64,000 nucleotides of DNA from NCBI GenBank assembly GCA_003249225.1, contig QKJQ01000021.1, positions 80,598-144,597 of the forward strand. The letters are read 5' to 3'. The position numbers were made by a program, and so were the translations under genes. This document shows, piece after piece, positions 50,056 through 59,915 of the stretch. This DNA is from Clostridia bacterium. Its GTDB lineage: Bacteria > Bacillota > Clostridia > Lachnospirales > Lachnospiraceae. The notes beneath the pieces were generated by a model that ran no database searches, was not told the origin of the DNA, and worked only from the letters and a program-made list of their open reading frames with translations. Every line of letters begins with the position of its first letter. The stretch's first letter is position 1.

Positions 50056-52542
50056 ATGAGCAAACTGACGATTCAAACAGAAAACAGGATTATTCCAGTG
50101 GAAAAAGATTTGTATGGAATTTTTTTTGAGGATATCAACAGATCTGGCGATGGGGGGTTATATCCGGAAATGTTACGCAATAGAACATTTGAAGATTCTA
50201 TACCACCCGTGGACTGTGATCTTTGTAATAATGGATATTCATTGGTAACAAAGACAGGATGGAATGATGAATTTAACCATGGTGAGGGTTTATCAAGATG
50301 GATCAGAGAGAATGAGACGCCGTTTACTCCAATTCCTGCATGGTACAGTAAGAATGCCCATATAACATTATCTGATACAGGGACACTGAATGAACAAAGA
50401 CAAGTATGCTTGCATGTTGATTTTTTGCCAGGAGGATATATTGTAAATACTGGATATCATGGTATTGCAGTGGAGAAAAAAAAATCTTACAAACTTTTGA
50501 TGTTTGTTAAGACTTATAATTTGGAAAAACTTGAAGTTCTTATTAGTGAAAATGATGAATGTTGCGCAAGAAGTCAGATTAGGTTAGATGCTACAAACAA
50601 TACAGATTATCAATTGATTGAAACAGAAATCAGGGCAGTTTCGGATACCTCAGAAGCCGAATTTCGTATTATATCATGCGATGGAGGAGAAGTATCCATT
50701 GGGTATATTTCACTTATGCCAGAGGAGACATATAAAGGACATGGACTCAGAATTGATCTTGCCGAAAAGTTGGAAGCACTTCACCCAAGATTTTTAAGAT
50801 TTCCAGGTGGATGCGTTGTTGAAGGAATAAGTCCTTCTACGATGATGCTTTTTAAGAATACGGTTGGACCGGTATGGGAAAGGCCTGGACATCAACTTAT
50901 GTGGCATTATCGTTCGACAAATGGTCTGGGCTTTCATGAATTTCTTCAATTATGTGAGGATCTGGATATGGAGCCGATTTATGTATTTAATTGTGGGATA
51001 ACCTGTCAAGCACGAAAACCAATGTTTTTAACTGGGGAGAAATTGCAGGATGTATTGAAGGATGTACTAGATGCCATAGAATATGCTATGGCTCCGATCG
51101 AAACAAAATGGGGCAGCATGAGAGCTAAAATGGGACATCCTGATCCGTTCAAATTAAACTATCTTGAGATAGGAAATGAGAACTGGGGACCGGAATATGA
51201 GTCGAGATACAAGTTGTTTCATAAAGCGATTTCTGAAAAATATCCGCATATGCAGTTTATTGCGAATGAGCACATTGAAAAAGAAGGGCTTATGGTAGAT
51301 ATTGTGGATGAACATTACTACAATACAGCGGAATGTTTTTCGGAGAATACACATCATTTTGACAGTTATGACAGAAAAGGACCTAAGATATTTCTTGGTG
51401 AACTTTCTGTAGTCAGGGGCTATGTTGCACAGTTGTATGGAGCTCTTGGCGAAGGAGCTTTTCTAATTGGGGCAGAACACAACCAGGATATTGTAAAATT
51501 TATATCGTATGCTCCGCTCTTAGAGAATATGAGTTACAGTGCATGGTTTCCCAATTTGATTCGTTTTGATAACAGAGCGAGTTTTTGTATACCTGCTTAT
51601 TATACATGGAAGTTATTCGGACAGAACAGAGGTGATTTCGTTGTTGCATCTCAGATAGAAACGAATAAATCTCCGAGAATTGTGAAAGGTATGGCTTCTT
51701 TGCTTAGTCGCGAAAAGATAATATACAAAAATGCACGTTGGAATGATACAGCAGCAGAGATCAGTCATACATTGATGGGAAGTACGGTAGTAGAAGAAAG
51801 CCAAAGTATAATTGTTCCGCCTGAATTACAAGAACAGATGGAAAAAAACTGGATGTGGCAGGTAGATGTTGAAAAGTCTTTTGTTGTATTTGGAGAAGAA
51901 AATGAAACGATTGGAAAATTTGATATTGAAATTTATTATGAAACAGGCATCGATATTACCATTGGACTTTTTAGTTCGAGAATAGCAAAAGAAGTGTTTG
52001 TTCTGGATGAAACTAAACCAATTGATGATTGGAATGCTGAGAAAGTCAGGCCGCTTCACTGGAGAATAAAGGATGGAACCAGCATAGTTTGTGATTTTAA
52101 CTTTGGACAGAAAAAAAATCTGACTGGGGAATGTAAGGTGGTACTTAAAAAGAATGAATTTAATCGGTTCACCTATACGTTTGATGGAAGCGAGGTACAG
52201 TTGTACATTAATACCGAATTAATTCAGACATTTCATATTCCTGTTTTTAATTCTCTGGCGACAATTGTAACCGATACAGAAAACGACATAATCATAAAAG
52301 CTGTGAATTTTGCAATGGAGAAAGATGTAATAGATATCCATCTGGACTGCGAAGTAAAAAATGAATATACGGCTTATCTTTTAACAGGTGAACAAACAGA
52401 GGAGAATACCCTGGAACAACCGGAGCGTTTATGTGACAAGATGGTAAAGCTCACTGGAGCAGACAAGTATTTTACATATGAAGCTCCTCCGTTTTCTGTA
52501 AATGTATTGATTTTACAGAAGACACAGAGCAAGGAAATTTGA
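50056..52542 (+). CDS. GH51 alpha-L-arabinofuranosidase
   Basis: An 828-residue family 51 enzyme that removes L-arabinofuranose side chains from arabinoxylan or arabinan fragments. The N-terminal part holds YGIFFEDINRSGDGGLYPEM and a CBM4/9-like region (about 90 to 230). The TIM barrel (about 240 to 520) has acid/base Glu375 in GNENWG and nucleophile Glu449 in FLGELSVV. A C-terminal beta-sandwich of LamG-like type follows (about 600 to 820). There is no signal peptide. It heads module F, behind a consensus promoter and LacI sites, with GGGGGG just before the start. Confidence 0.95.
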   Translation: MSKLTIQTENRIIPVEKDLYGIFFEDINRSGDGGLYPEMLRNRTFEDSIPPVDCDLCNNGYSLVTKTGWNDEFNHGEGLSRWIRENETPFTPIPAWYSKNAHITLSDTGTLNEQRQVCLHVDFLPGGYIVNTGYHGIAVEKKKSYKLLMFVKTYNLEKLEVLISENDECCARSQIRLDATNNTDYQLIETEIRAVSDTSEAEFRIISCDGGEVSIGYISLMPEETYKGHGLRIDLAEKLEALHPRFLRFPGGCVVEGISPSTMMLFKNTVGPVWERPGHQLMWHYRSTNGLGFHEFLQLCEDLDMEPIYVFNCGITCQARKPMFLTGEKLQDVLKDVLDAIEYAMAPIETKWGSMRAKMGHPDPFKLNYLEIGNENWGPEYESRYKLFHKAISEKYPHMQFIANEHIEKEGLMVDIVDEHYYNTAECFSENTHHFDSYDRKGPKIFLGELSVVRGYVAQLYGALGEGAFLIGAEHNQDIVKFISYAPLLENMSYSAWFPNLIRFDNRASFCIPAYYTWKLFGQNRGDFVVASQIETNKSPRIVKGMASLLSREKIIYKNARWNDTAAEISHTLMGSTVVEESQSIIVPPELQEQMEKNWMWQVDVEKSFVVFGEENETIGKFDIEIYYETGIDITIGLFSSRIAKEVFVLDETKPIDDWNAEKVRPLHWRIKDGTSIVCDFNFGQKKNLTGECKVVLKKNEFNRFTYTFDGSEVQLYINTELIQTFHIPVFNSLATIVTDTENDIIIKAVNFAMEKDVIDIHLDCEVKNEYTAYLLTGEQTEENTLEQPERLCDKMVKLTGADKYFTYEAPPFSVNVLILQKTQSKEI

Positions 52543-52567
52543 TTTGTTTTGAAAGAGGGGAGAACCT

Positions 52568-53491
52568 ATGAAAAAAACGTTTACGAACAAAAAGAAAATG
52601 AGAGGATATCGTGAGTTTTTATATATTTTGCCATTTGTTATTCTGGTGTTGATCTTTGCTTACTATCCTTTGTATGGATGGATATATGCATTTTTCGATT
52701 ATCGTGCACCATTTAAGTTATCTGCTGATAATTTTGTCGGATTTAAATGGTTCATTTCTTTGGTATCAACAGCCGTGAAACGAAAACAGATATGGGTCAT
52801 TATCAGAAATACCTTTGCTATTAGCGGGCTTACACTGGCATTTTCTTGGTTGCCAATGATTTTTGCTGTGTTTCTAAATGAGATAAAATTCAGGCCTTTT
52901 AAGAAGATTATTCAAACGGCTACAACATTACCTAATTTTATAAGTTGGGTACTGGTATATTCTATTGCTTACTGTTTGTTTAACAGTACTGGAATGGTGA
53001 ATACTGTTCTTCAGAGTCTTGGTATAACGGATGATGCTATTTTATTTTTACAATCCTCGAAGCATGTATGGTTTACGCAATGGATGTGGTTGACATGGAA
53101 AAATTTGGGGTGGTCAGCCATTATGTATATTGCAGCAATTTCCAGTGTCGATGAAGAAATGTTTGAAGCGGCCAGAGTTGATGGTGCTACACGTTTGCAG
53201 TGTATACGACATATTACGATTCCAAGTATTTTACCGACTTATTTTGTTTTACTGATGCTTAGCATAGCCAATTTCCTGAATAATGGGATGGAGCAATTTT
53301 ATGTTTTTCAGAATGCTTTCAATAAAGAACATATACAGGTTCTTGATTTATATGTATACAATCTTGCTATGGGAAGTGGTGGGTACTCTGTTTCAACTGC
53401 TATCGGAATGCTAAAGAGTGTAATCAGTGTTGTATTACTTTGTGCAGCAAATGGTATCTCAAAACTAGTCAGAGGTGAAAGTTTCCTATAA
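52568..53491 (+). CDS. LplB-type sugar ABC permease (importer 3)
   Basis: A 307-residue permease with six predicted helices. The ATPase-contact loop is FEAARVDGATRLQCIRHITIP near 198. In this system the permeases come before the binding protein. It lies 25 bases after GH51, so arabinofuranosyl oligosaccharides are the likely cargo. Confidence 0.92.
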   Translation: MKKTFTNKKKMRGYREFLYILPFVILVLIFAYYPLYGWIYAFFDYRAPFKLSADNFVGFKWFISLVSTAVKRKQIWVIIRNTFAISGLTLAFSWLPMIFAVFLNEIKFRPFKKIIQTATTLPNFISWVLVYSIAYCLFNSTGMVNTVLQSLGITDDAILFLQSSKHVWFTQWMWLTWKNLGWSAIMYIAAISSVDEEMFEAARVDGATRLQCIRHITIPSILPTYFVLLMLSIANFLNNGMEQFYVFQNAFNKEHIQVLDLYVYNLAMGSGGYSVSTAIGMLKSVISVVLLCAANGISKLVRGESFL

Positions 53492-53564
53492 CTGCTGTGT
53501 CGGTTATGAAAGCATTAAGAAACACATATACGCAGAAACAGGCATAGAGATGGAGGAATCACAG

Positions 53565-54488
53565 ATGAAAAATACAGCAAAAAAGATAAGATATAAACGG
53601 AGTGTAGGGGATCGTGCGATCAGTGTAATAACCTATTTTATATATACAGTATTTGCGCTGCTTTGTGTTTATCCGTTTTACTATATTTTTATTAATACAA
53701 TAAGTGCAAATAATTTAAGTGAAAAAGGTAAAATACTTTTCTGGCCACAGCAAGTACACTTTACAAATTATATTAATTTATCACATATTTCGGGGCTTTT
53801 GACAGCAGCTAAAGTATCTGTTGGGCGAACGGTGATTGGTACAGCGCTTACGGTTATTTGTGCAGGTTTTCTTGGCTATATGTTCACGCGTGAGACTATG
53901 TGGAAAAGGAAACTGTGGTATCGTCTTGTTATAGCCACAATGTATTTTAATGCAGGAATTATCCCATGGTTCTTAACAATGAAAAATCTTCACTTAACGA
54001 ATAATTTTTGGGGCTATATTCTTCCGTTAGCAGTTTCGCCTTTTTATGTAATCCTGACCAAAACATTTGTTGAATCTGTTCCAAAGGAAATGGAACAAGC
54101 CGCAGAGATTGATGGAGCAGGAACATTGATGATTTTTGCAAGAATTATGGTTCCAATAATTAAACCGATTCTCGCAACTGTTGCAATCTTTGCAGCTGTC
54201 GGGCAATGGAATGCATTTCAGGATACGTTGTTGCTGGTTACTGAATCAAAGTTGTATACACTACAATTTACACTCTACCAATATATAAATCAGGCAAGTT
54301 CTCTGTCGAGCCTTGTTAACAATGCGACAAGCTCAACTTCACTGGGATCAAGTCTGGCCAGTGCTCAGACTGCAACTTCAGTCAGGATGACTGTAACTAT
54401 TGTAGTTGTAATACCAATCATGCTTGTATATCCGTTCTTTCAGCGCTATTTTGTGAAAGGAATCATGATTGGAGCTGTAAAGGGTTAA
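53565..54488 (+). CDS. YtcP-type sugar ABC permease (importer 3)
   Basis: A 307-residue permease with contact loop EQAAEIDGAGTLMIFARIMVP and C-terminal FVKGIMIGAVKG. The open frame runs 90 bases further upstream into the previous gene, but the ATG here has GGAGG eight bases before it and matches the normal family start. Confidence 0.92.
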   Translation: MKNTAKKIRYKRSVGDRAISVITYFIYTVFALLCVYPFYYIFINTISANNLSEKGKILFWPQQVHFTNYINLSHISGLLTAAKVSVGRTVIGTALTVICAGFLGYMFTRETMWKRKLWYRLVIATMYFNAGIIPWFLTMKNLHLTNNFWGYILPLAVSPFYVILTKTFVESVPKEMEQAAEIDGAGTLMIFARIMVPIIKPILATVAIFAAVGQWNAFQDTLLLVTESKLYTLQFTLYQYINQASSLSSLVNNATSSTSLGSSLASAQTATSVRMTVTIVVVIPIMLVYPFFQRYFVKGIMIGAVKG

Positions 54489-54559
54489 TTTATAACAGGG
54501 AGCAGATGGAGTAATTCCATATGAACCAATAAAAAGAATCTGAAGGAGGATGGTAATTT

Positions 54560-56356
54560 ATGAAAATGAAAAGGGTAATGGCACTCTTCCTGATTGCTGC
54601 AATGTTATCTGTGGCAACCGGATGTGGAGGGGGAAACACAGAGGAAAATGCTAATAGTACCAACGGGAAAGCTACTTCGGGCACTGAAAACCCGACGGCA
54701 GGAACAGATGAAACAACATCAGAAACAGCGGCAGAAACAAATGAAACACTTGCAGTAAATCACGATGAAACTATGACATTTGATGTCTATGATGTTGCTG
54801 CAAATTATCAGGGATTACAAAGTGGTTGGTTTGCGCAGGTTATCAAAGAAAAATTTAACATTGAATTGAATATAATTGCACCGCAGGTATCAGGAGATGG
54901 AAGTGCATTATACCAGACAAGAGTAAGTTCAGGTAATCTGGGCGATATCTGTATTCTCGAGAGAGCTGATTTCGCTGACTGTGTAAAGGTTGGCCTTATT
55001 AAAGATATTTCATCTGATATCTACAGTTATGATAATCTTGCTGAGTATAAAGAACAGATCGAAAAATTCAATACACAGCTTGATGGAAACAGTGGTGAAA
55101 TCTATGGAATGCCTACGCAGATGACGAACACATCTGCAACATCGTATTCACAGGACGTGGTTTATACGAGTCCGATGATGCGGTGGGATTTATATAAGGG
55201 TATAGGTGCACCAGAAATGAGCAATCTGGATGATCTGCTTTCGGCATTAGCAAAAATGAAAGAAATGTATCCTACCAATGCAGATGGTGATGCGTGCTAT
55301 CCATTTTCTCTATGGGCTGACTGGGATGGGAATCAAGGTATGGAAAACGTTGCACAGCTGATTTCATGGTATGGGGAATATGAAAAAGGCTCATTGCTCA
55401 TGAAAGCGGATGGAACAGTAACAGCGCTTACCGATGAAAATGGTTCTTATAAAAAAATGCTGAAATTCTTAAATGATGCATATCTTATGGGACTTGTGGA
55501 TCCGGACTCTGGAACACAGAACTGGGATTCGGCATGTGCAAAAATGTCATCCGGCAGGGTATATTTATTCTGGTATAGCTGGCAGAGAGGATTCTGGAAT
55601 ACAAGTGACAGATTCGCGGATGGAACGGCTTACATTTATACACCAGTTTCGGACATGAATATTATTCAGACCGGAGATTCCTATTACGGAACAGATCGTG
55701 TTTTTTGTATTGGATCAGGTGTTGATGAAGAAAAGTATGCACGTATTCTTGAATTTCTTAACTGGTATAACAGTCCAGAAGGCTTAACGTATGAACATGA
55801 TGGAATTGCTGATTTTAACTATGTTATTAATAGTGATGGCACATATTCAAAGATCAATGATAATGCATTAATGGATAATCTCGCTGTTCCGGAAGAATAT
55901 GGCGGTGGTGGATACCAGGATGGAAACAATGCAATCAATCAATGGATTGTTGATGCAATCAGTATGAATCCAGTTACAGGTGAAAGATATTCCAATGATT
56001 ACTGGGCAAGTACGCTGGAAAAAACTATGGCTGGAACAAAAACAGAATGGAAAGATATGTTTGGTTCATCAAGTCAGACGGAGTATCTGCAGGCTAATAA
56101 TATGATTTCAATCATACCTTATGTAAACATGGTAATAGCAAGTGATACAACAGATATGCAGTTGATTCGTAACCAATGTGGCGAAGTGTTGCAGGATTCT
56201 TCATGGAGAATGGTATTTGCCGAAAGTGATGAAGAATTTGAAAGTATGTGGACAGAAATGGTATCACAGATGGACGGATTTGGATTCCAGGATCTGGTAA
56301 CCTATGACAAGGGTGTATATGCAGATTATCTTGCTGAAATAGCAGCAGCAAAATAA
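54560..56356 (+). CDS. sugar ABC substrate-binding lipoprotein (importer 3)
   Basis: A 598-residue lipoprotein with lipobox VATGC and lipidated Cys22, followed by a 50-residue Thr/Asn/Gly/Glu tether. The long mature domain has EKFNIELNIIAPQVSGDG and NIISIIPY-like strands typical of LipO-class proteins that bind large oligosaccharides. GGAGG precedes the ATG. A perfect 13-bp terminator hairpin follows before the next gene. Confidence 0.9.
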   Translation: MKMKRVMALFLIAAMLSVATGCGGGNTEENANSTNGKATSGTENPTAGTDETTSETAAETNETLAVNHDETMTFDVYDVAANYQGLQSGWFAQVIKEKFNIELNIIAPQVSGDGSALYQTRVSSGNLGDICILERADFADCVKVGLIKDISSDIYSYDNLAEYKEQIEKFNTQLDGNSGEIYGMPTQMTNTSATSYSQDVVYTSPMMRWDLYKGIGAPEMSNLDDLLSALAKMKEMYPTNADGDACYPFSLWADWDGNQGMENVAQLISWYGEYEKGSLLMKADGTVTALTDENGSYKKMLKFLNDAYLMGLVDPDSGTQNWDSACAKMSSGRVYLFWYSWQRGFWNTSDRFADGTAYIYTPVSDMNIIQTGDSYYGTDRVFCIGSGVDEEKYARILEFLNWYNSPEGLTYEHDGIADFNYVINSDGTYSKINDNALMDNLAVPEEYGGGGYQDGNNAINQWIVDAISMNPVTGERYSNDYWASTLEKTMAGTKTEWKDMFGSSSQTEYLQANNMISIIPYVNMVIASDTTDMQLIRNQCGEVLQDSSWRMVFAESDEEFESMWTEMVSQMDGFGFQDLVTYDKGVYADYLAEIAAAK

Positions 56357-56392
56357 ATAGTGGCTGTAAATATCAAGAAAAATAATGAAAGT

Positions 56393-56427
56393 AAAATCCC
56401 ACCCTTGAAGGTCTAGGGTGGGATTTT
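56393..56427 (+). terminator. intergenic terminator after importer 3 binding protein
   Basis: AAAATCCCACCCT pairs perfectly with AGGGTGGGATTTT around a 9-base loop. The GH43 ribosome site is only a few bases further, so read-through or partial termination sets the downstream level. Confidence 0.9.
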
Positions 56428-56444
56428 ATAAGGAGAAATAGTAT

Positions 56445-58028
56445 ATGGAACTCAAGAGAAATCCAATTATAAATTCAGATTTTCCGGATCCTGATATTAT
56501 CAGAGTTAACGATGTATATTATATGGCGAGTACAACCATGCATTACATGCCGGGCTGTGATATTCTGCAATCCTATGATTTGATGAACTGGGAGTTAATT
56601 GCACATGCATACGAAACTCTGGATCATACAGAGGGACAGGAATTATTAGAAGAGAAAGAAATATACGGTAAAGGTATGTGGGCACCATCATTTCGCATGC
56701 ATAAGGGAACCTTTTATATTGTATTTACCTCAAATGACATGAACAGGACGTTCTTATTAACCGCGCAAAATCCAGAAGGACCATGGAAAAAACAGTTTAT
56801 TGAAGGCTTTTATTATGACAATGGATTGTTCTTTGATGAGGACAACAGAGTATATATTGTGCATGGACAAGGAGTACTTTATATTACGGAACTTGATGCG
56901 GATTTAAAAAGGGCAAAAGAAAATGGGCTGCATCGTATTATTGTAGAAGACGAAAAAGAAATTCCGTTAGGCTATGAGGGATCACATTTATACAAAAAGG
57001 ATGGAATGTATTATCTTTTTACCTGTCACATGAATGGAAAGGGAAATCAAAGAAAAACACAGGACTGTTTTATGGCGGATTCACTTGAGGGAGAATTTCG
57101 TGGTATCTGCCTTATCGATGACGATATGGGATACCGAAATCTGGGTGTTGCACAAGGAGGAATGATTGATACTCCAACGGGAGAGTGGTATGCATTTATG
57201 TTTCAGGACAGAGGTGCACTTGGAAGAGCGCCGGTATTGATGCCGCTTCATTTTGAAAAAGATATTCCAGTGATTGGCGGGATTATGGATGAAGACCCTT
57301 TGTTATGTTCAGCAAACGGAAAAGTACCAGATCACGTCAAAGCATTCTCAAACAGAAAAGAATACCAATATAATGAACTGAATGGGAATGATGATTTTAT
57401 CTATGAGCCTGACGAAAATGGTTCAATTGTTTTAAAGCTTTTCTGGCAGTTCAACCACAATCCACATCCGGAATTCTGGTCAGTTACAGAAAGAAAGGGT
57501 GCTTATCGTGTAAAGTCGGGAAAGTTAAGTCCCAACCTCATAGTATCATGGAATACTTTAACGCAGCGTTGTTGGGGAGCTAAAAGTGCTGCCTCTGTAA
57601 TCGTGGACGGAACACAGCTAAAAGAGGGAGATTACGCAGGAATCAGTACTTTTATGGGATGTTATGGTGCGATAGCTTTAACGAGGCAGGAAAACAGATA
57701 TTACCTTGTTATGCTTGGGAAAACTGCATTAGATGAATCTATATTTGGACAATTTGATTATGCGGTACCTGGTGTTGAGTATGCTAGAATTCCGGTCAAA
57801 AACGGAGTGGTCACTTTAAAAGCGGCAACTGATTTTACTTTGGCAGATGATTCATCGAGCTTTTATTTCTATGTGGAAAATGGGTGGGAACAGTTGGGCA
57901 TTAGACAAAAACTGTATTTTAAAATGGATTTTTTTACAGGATGTCGCTTTGGCCTTTTTTATTTTTCAACACAGGAAACAGGTGGAATCGTTGATTTTAT
58001 GGATTTTCGTTATGAGGGTAACGAATGA
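56445..58028 (+). CDS. GH43 beta-xylosidase/arabinofuranosidase with C-terminal beta-sandwich
   Basis: A 527-residue family 43 enzyme of the two-domain xylosidase type. The catalytic base Asp is in DFPDPDIIRVNDVYYM, the second Asp probably in YDNGLFFDEDNRVY, and the acid Glu in GYEGSHLYKKDGMYYLF. The C-terminal ~200 residues form the concanavalin-like beta-sandwich that closes the active site in this type of enzyme (FWSVTERKGAYRVKSG onward). It has no signal peptide. It follows importer 3 and precedes GH39, giving a complete set for breaking down arabino-xylo-oligosaccharides. Confidence 0.9.
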   Translation: MELKRNPIINSDFPDPDIIRVNDVYYMASTTMHYMPGCDILQSYDLMNWELIAHAYETLDHTEGQELLEEKEIYGKGMWAPSFRMHKGTFYIVFTSNDMNRTFLLTAQNPEGPWKKQFIEGFYYDNGLFFDEDNRVYIVHGQGVLYITELDADLKRAKENGLHRIIVEDEKEIPLGYEGSHLYKKDGMYYLFTCHMNGKGNQRKTQDCFMADSLEGEFRGICLIDDDMGYRNLGVAQGGMIDTPTGEWYAFMFQDRGALGRAPVLMPLHFEKDIPVIGGIMDEDPLLCSANGKVPDHVKAFSNRKEYQYNELNGNDDFIYEPDENGSIVLKLFWQFNHNPHPEFWSVTERKGAYRVKSGKLSPNLIVSWNTLTQRCWGAKSAASVIVDGTQLKEGDYAGISTFMGCYGAIALTRQENRYYLVMLGKTALDESIFGQFDYAVPGVEYARIPVKNGVVTLKAATDFTLADDSSSFYFYVENGWEQLGIRQKLYFKMDFFTGCRFGLFYFSTQETGGIVDFMDFRYEGNE

Positions 58029-58221
58029 AGAAATTGATGGAGGCTATGGAATCTAAGTCATCCGTGCAGAAACAGATGGGTCGAGTAATTACTTCTGTAA
58101 TGGATTCGTATTGATTTTACGGCTTCCTATTTTGCGCATTACAAGAAAATCTGGGCTTGTTCAAATGGAAATACATATTGAAGTGATAGAAAAGGGTAAC
58201 TGGAAAAGGAGAAAAAATCGC

Positions 58222-59724
58222 ATGAGATATCGAATTGAGAAAGGAAAATATCTGCCTTTTCACAATGCAGTGGACACCTGCATTGGAACCGGCAGGATGG
58301 GTCTGGCGCTGCAAAAAGAATATTTTGAGCAGTTAAAACTGGTTCAGGAGAATATCGGGTTTCAGTATATTAGAGGCCACGGCCTTTTTTGCGATGATAT
58401 GGCAATTTATCAGGAGTATACGACAGGCGATGGTGAAATTGCTGCAGAATATAATTTTACCTATCTTGATATGGTGATGGATAATTACAAAGAACTAGGC
58501 CTCCGGCCGTTTTTGGAACTTGGTTTTATGCCATACAAGCTGGCATCCGGAACGCAGACCGTTTTTTACTGGAAAGGCAATGTAACACCACCCCAAAAGT
58601 ATTCTGGCTGGACCAATATGGTACAAGCTACCTTACATCATCTTAGGAAGCGTTATGGGGTTGATGAAGTTCTGACCTGGCCGATTGAAATCTGGAATGA
58701 GCCGAACCTGGATGTATTTTGGGAAAACGCAGATAAAGAGAAATATTTTAAACTATTTCAAGAAACATTCATGGCAGTAAAAGCGGTTGATTCACGTTTT
58801 AAAGTCGGAGGTCCAGCGATTTGCGGGATTGATGACGTGTCCTGGCTGAAAGATTTTCTTTTCTTTTGCAGGGAGAAGAAAATTGCACTTGATTTTGCTA
58901 GCAGACATCATTATTGTATCAACCTGCCAAAAGAAGAGGGGCATTATGGGTATTGTGGGCTGATTGACCCGGAGGAAGGCCTTTTACAGCTATGGACAAG
59001 CAGGAAAATCATAGATAGTTTTTCGGAATATAAGAATATGGAGTTTCATCTGACGGAATTTAACACTTCGTACTCACCAAAGACACCAATTCATGATACG
59101 AATCTGAATGCTGCTTACATAGCATATTTGTTAAGTCGGTTGGGAGAAGGTTATGCGTCGTATTCCTATTGGACATTCGGTGATATTTTTGAAGAATCAG
59201 GGGTTCCCTTTACACCGTTTCATGGTGGATTCGGCCTAGTGGCGAATGGATGTATTCCGAAACCGACTTTCTGGACCTTTGTATTTTTCAAACACTTAAA
59301 GGGAAAATGTGTGTTTAAATCCGATCATGCAGTTATTATGCAGCAGGATGAGAATATATACAATGGAGTTCTTTGGAATCCTGTCTGGGGCAATAAAGAG
59401 GATGTGTTTTCCACCGTCGTTGAATGTCCGGTAAATATAAATACAGAATACTGTCTGATGACAAAATGTGTTGATGAAAGATACTGCAATCCATTGAAGG
59501 TATGGCATGATATAGGCGAACCGGCAAATCTTACCAGGGAACAAAAAGAACTGCTTCATAATGCAGCAAAACCATTAATACAGACCTCTTTACTTCATAC
59601 AAAGGCAGAATTGCTTGAAGTTGAGATGGAAGTTGCAAAGAATGGAGTGATATATTTTGAACTGATTCCGGTCGATAGAAAAAGTGACAGAGGTTATTCT
59701 TATGAACGGATATTTGAGATATAA
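58222..59724 (+). CDS. GH39 beta-xylosidase
   Basis: A 500-residue family 39 enzyme. From this ATG, acid/base Glu160 lies in IWNEPNLDVFW and nucleophile Glu279 in LTEFNTSY, nearly the same numbering as in the characterised Thermoanaerobacterium xylosidase (160 and 277). This supports the start, which also has AAAAGGAG before it; an in-frame ATG 111 bases earlier does not. The enzyme releases xylose from xylo-oligosaccharides with retention. It has no signal peptide and acts in the cytoplasm. Confidence 0.93.
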   Translation: MRYRIEKGKYLPFHNAVDTCIGTGRMGLALQKEYFEQLKLVQENIGFQYIRGHGLFCDDMAIYQEYTTGDGEIAAEYNFTYLDMVMDNYKELGLRPFLELGFMPYKLASGTQTVFYWKGNVTPPQKYSGWTNMVQATLHHLRKRYGVDEVLTWPIEIWNEPNLDVFWENADKEKYFKLFQETFMAVKAVDSRFKVGGPAICGIDDVSWLKDFLFFCREKKIALDFASRHHYCINLPKEEGHYGYCGLIDPEEGLLQLWTSRKIIDSFSEYKNMEFHLTEFNTSYSPKTPIHDTNLNAAYIAYLLSRLGEGYASYSYWTFGDIFEESGVPFTPFHGGFGLVANGCIPKPTFWTFVFFKHLKGKCVFKSDHAVIMQQDENIYNGVLWNPVWGNKEDVFSTVVECPVNINTEYCLMTKCVDERYCNPLKVWHDIGEPANLTREQKELLHNAAKPLIQTSLLHTKAELLEVEMEVAKNGVIYFELIPVDRKSDRGYSYERIFEI

Positions 59725-59833
59725 AGATAGAGTAATATTACGAAATTAAAATATATGTATACGTAACTTATGTTATAAGCTGAAGGACATGATGTAGAAT
59801 AAATGTATCAAATACAAAAGGGGGTTTTGCATT

Positions 59834-59875
59834 ATGAAATTGTTATCAAAAAGAGCATTTCAGGTATTCTGGTAA
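59834..59875 (+). pseudogene. broken signal-peptide start of importer 4 binding protein
   Basis: An ATG with AAGGGGG upstream begins MKLLSKRAFQVFW, the basic start of a lipoprotein signal, then meets TAA. The next frame (+1) continues directly as YSGKNNNSNSQTATT into the binding protein. A normal gene would have about 15 hydrophobic residues and a lipobox Cys before SGKNNNS. A deletion with frameshift has removed them, unless the sequence contains an assembly error. Confidence 0.7.
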
Positions 59876-59915
59876 GAATAACAATAGTAATTCACAAACT
59901 GCAACAACACCGAAA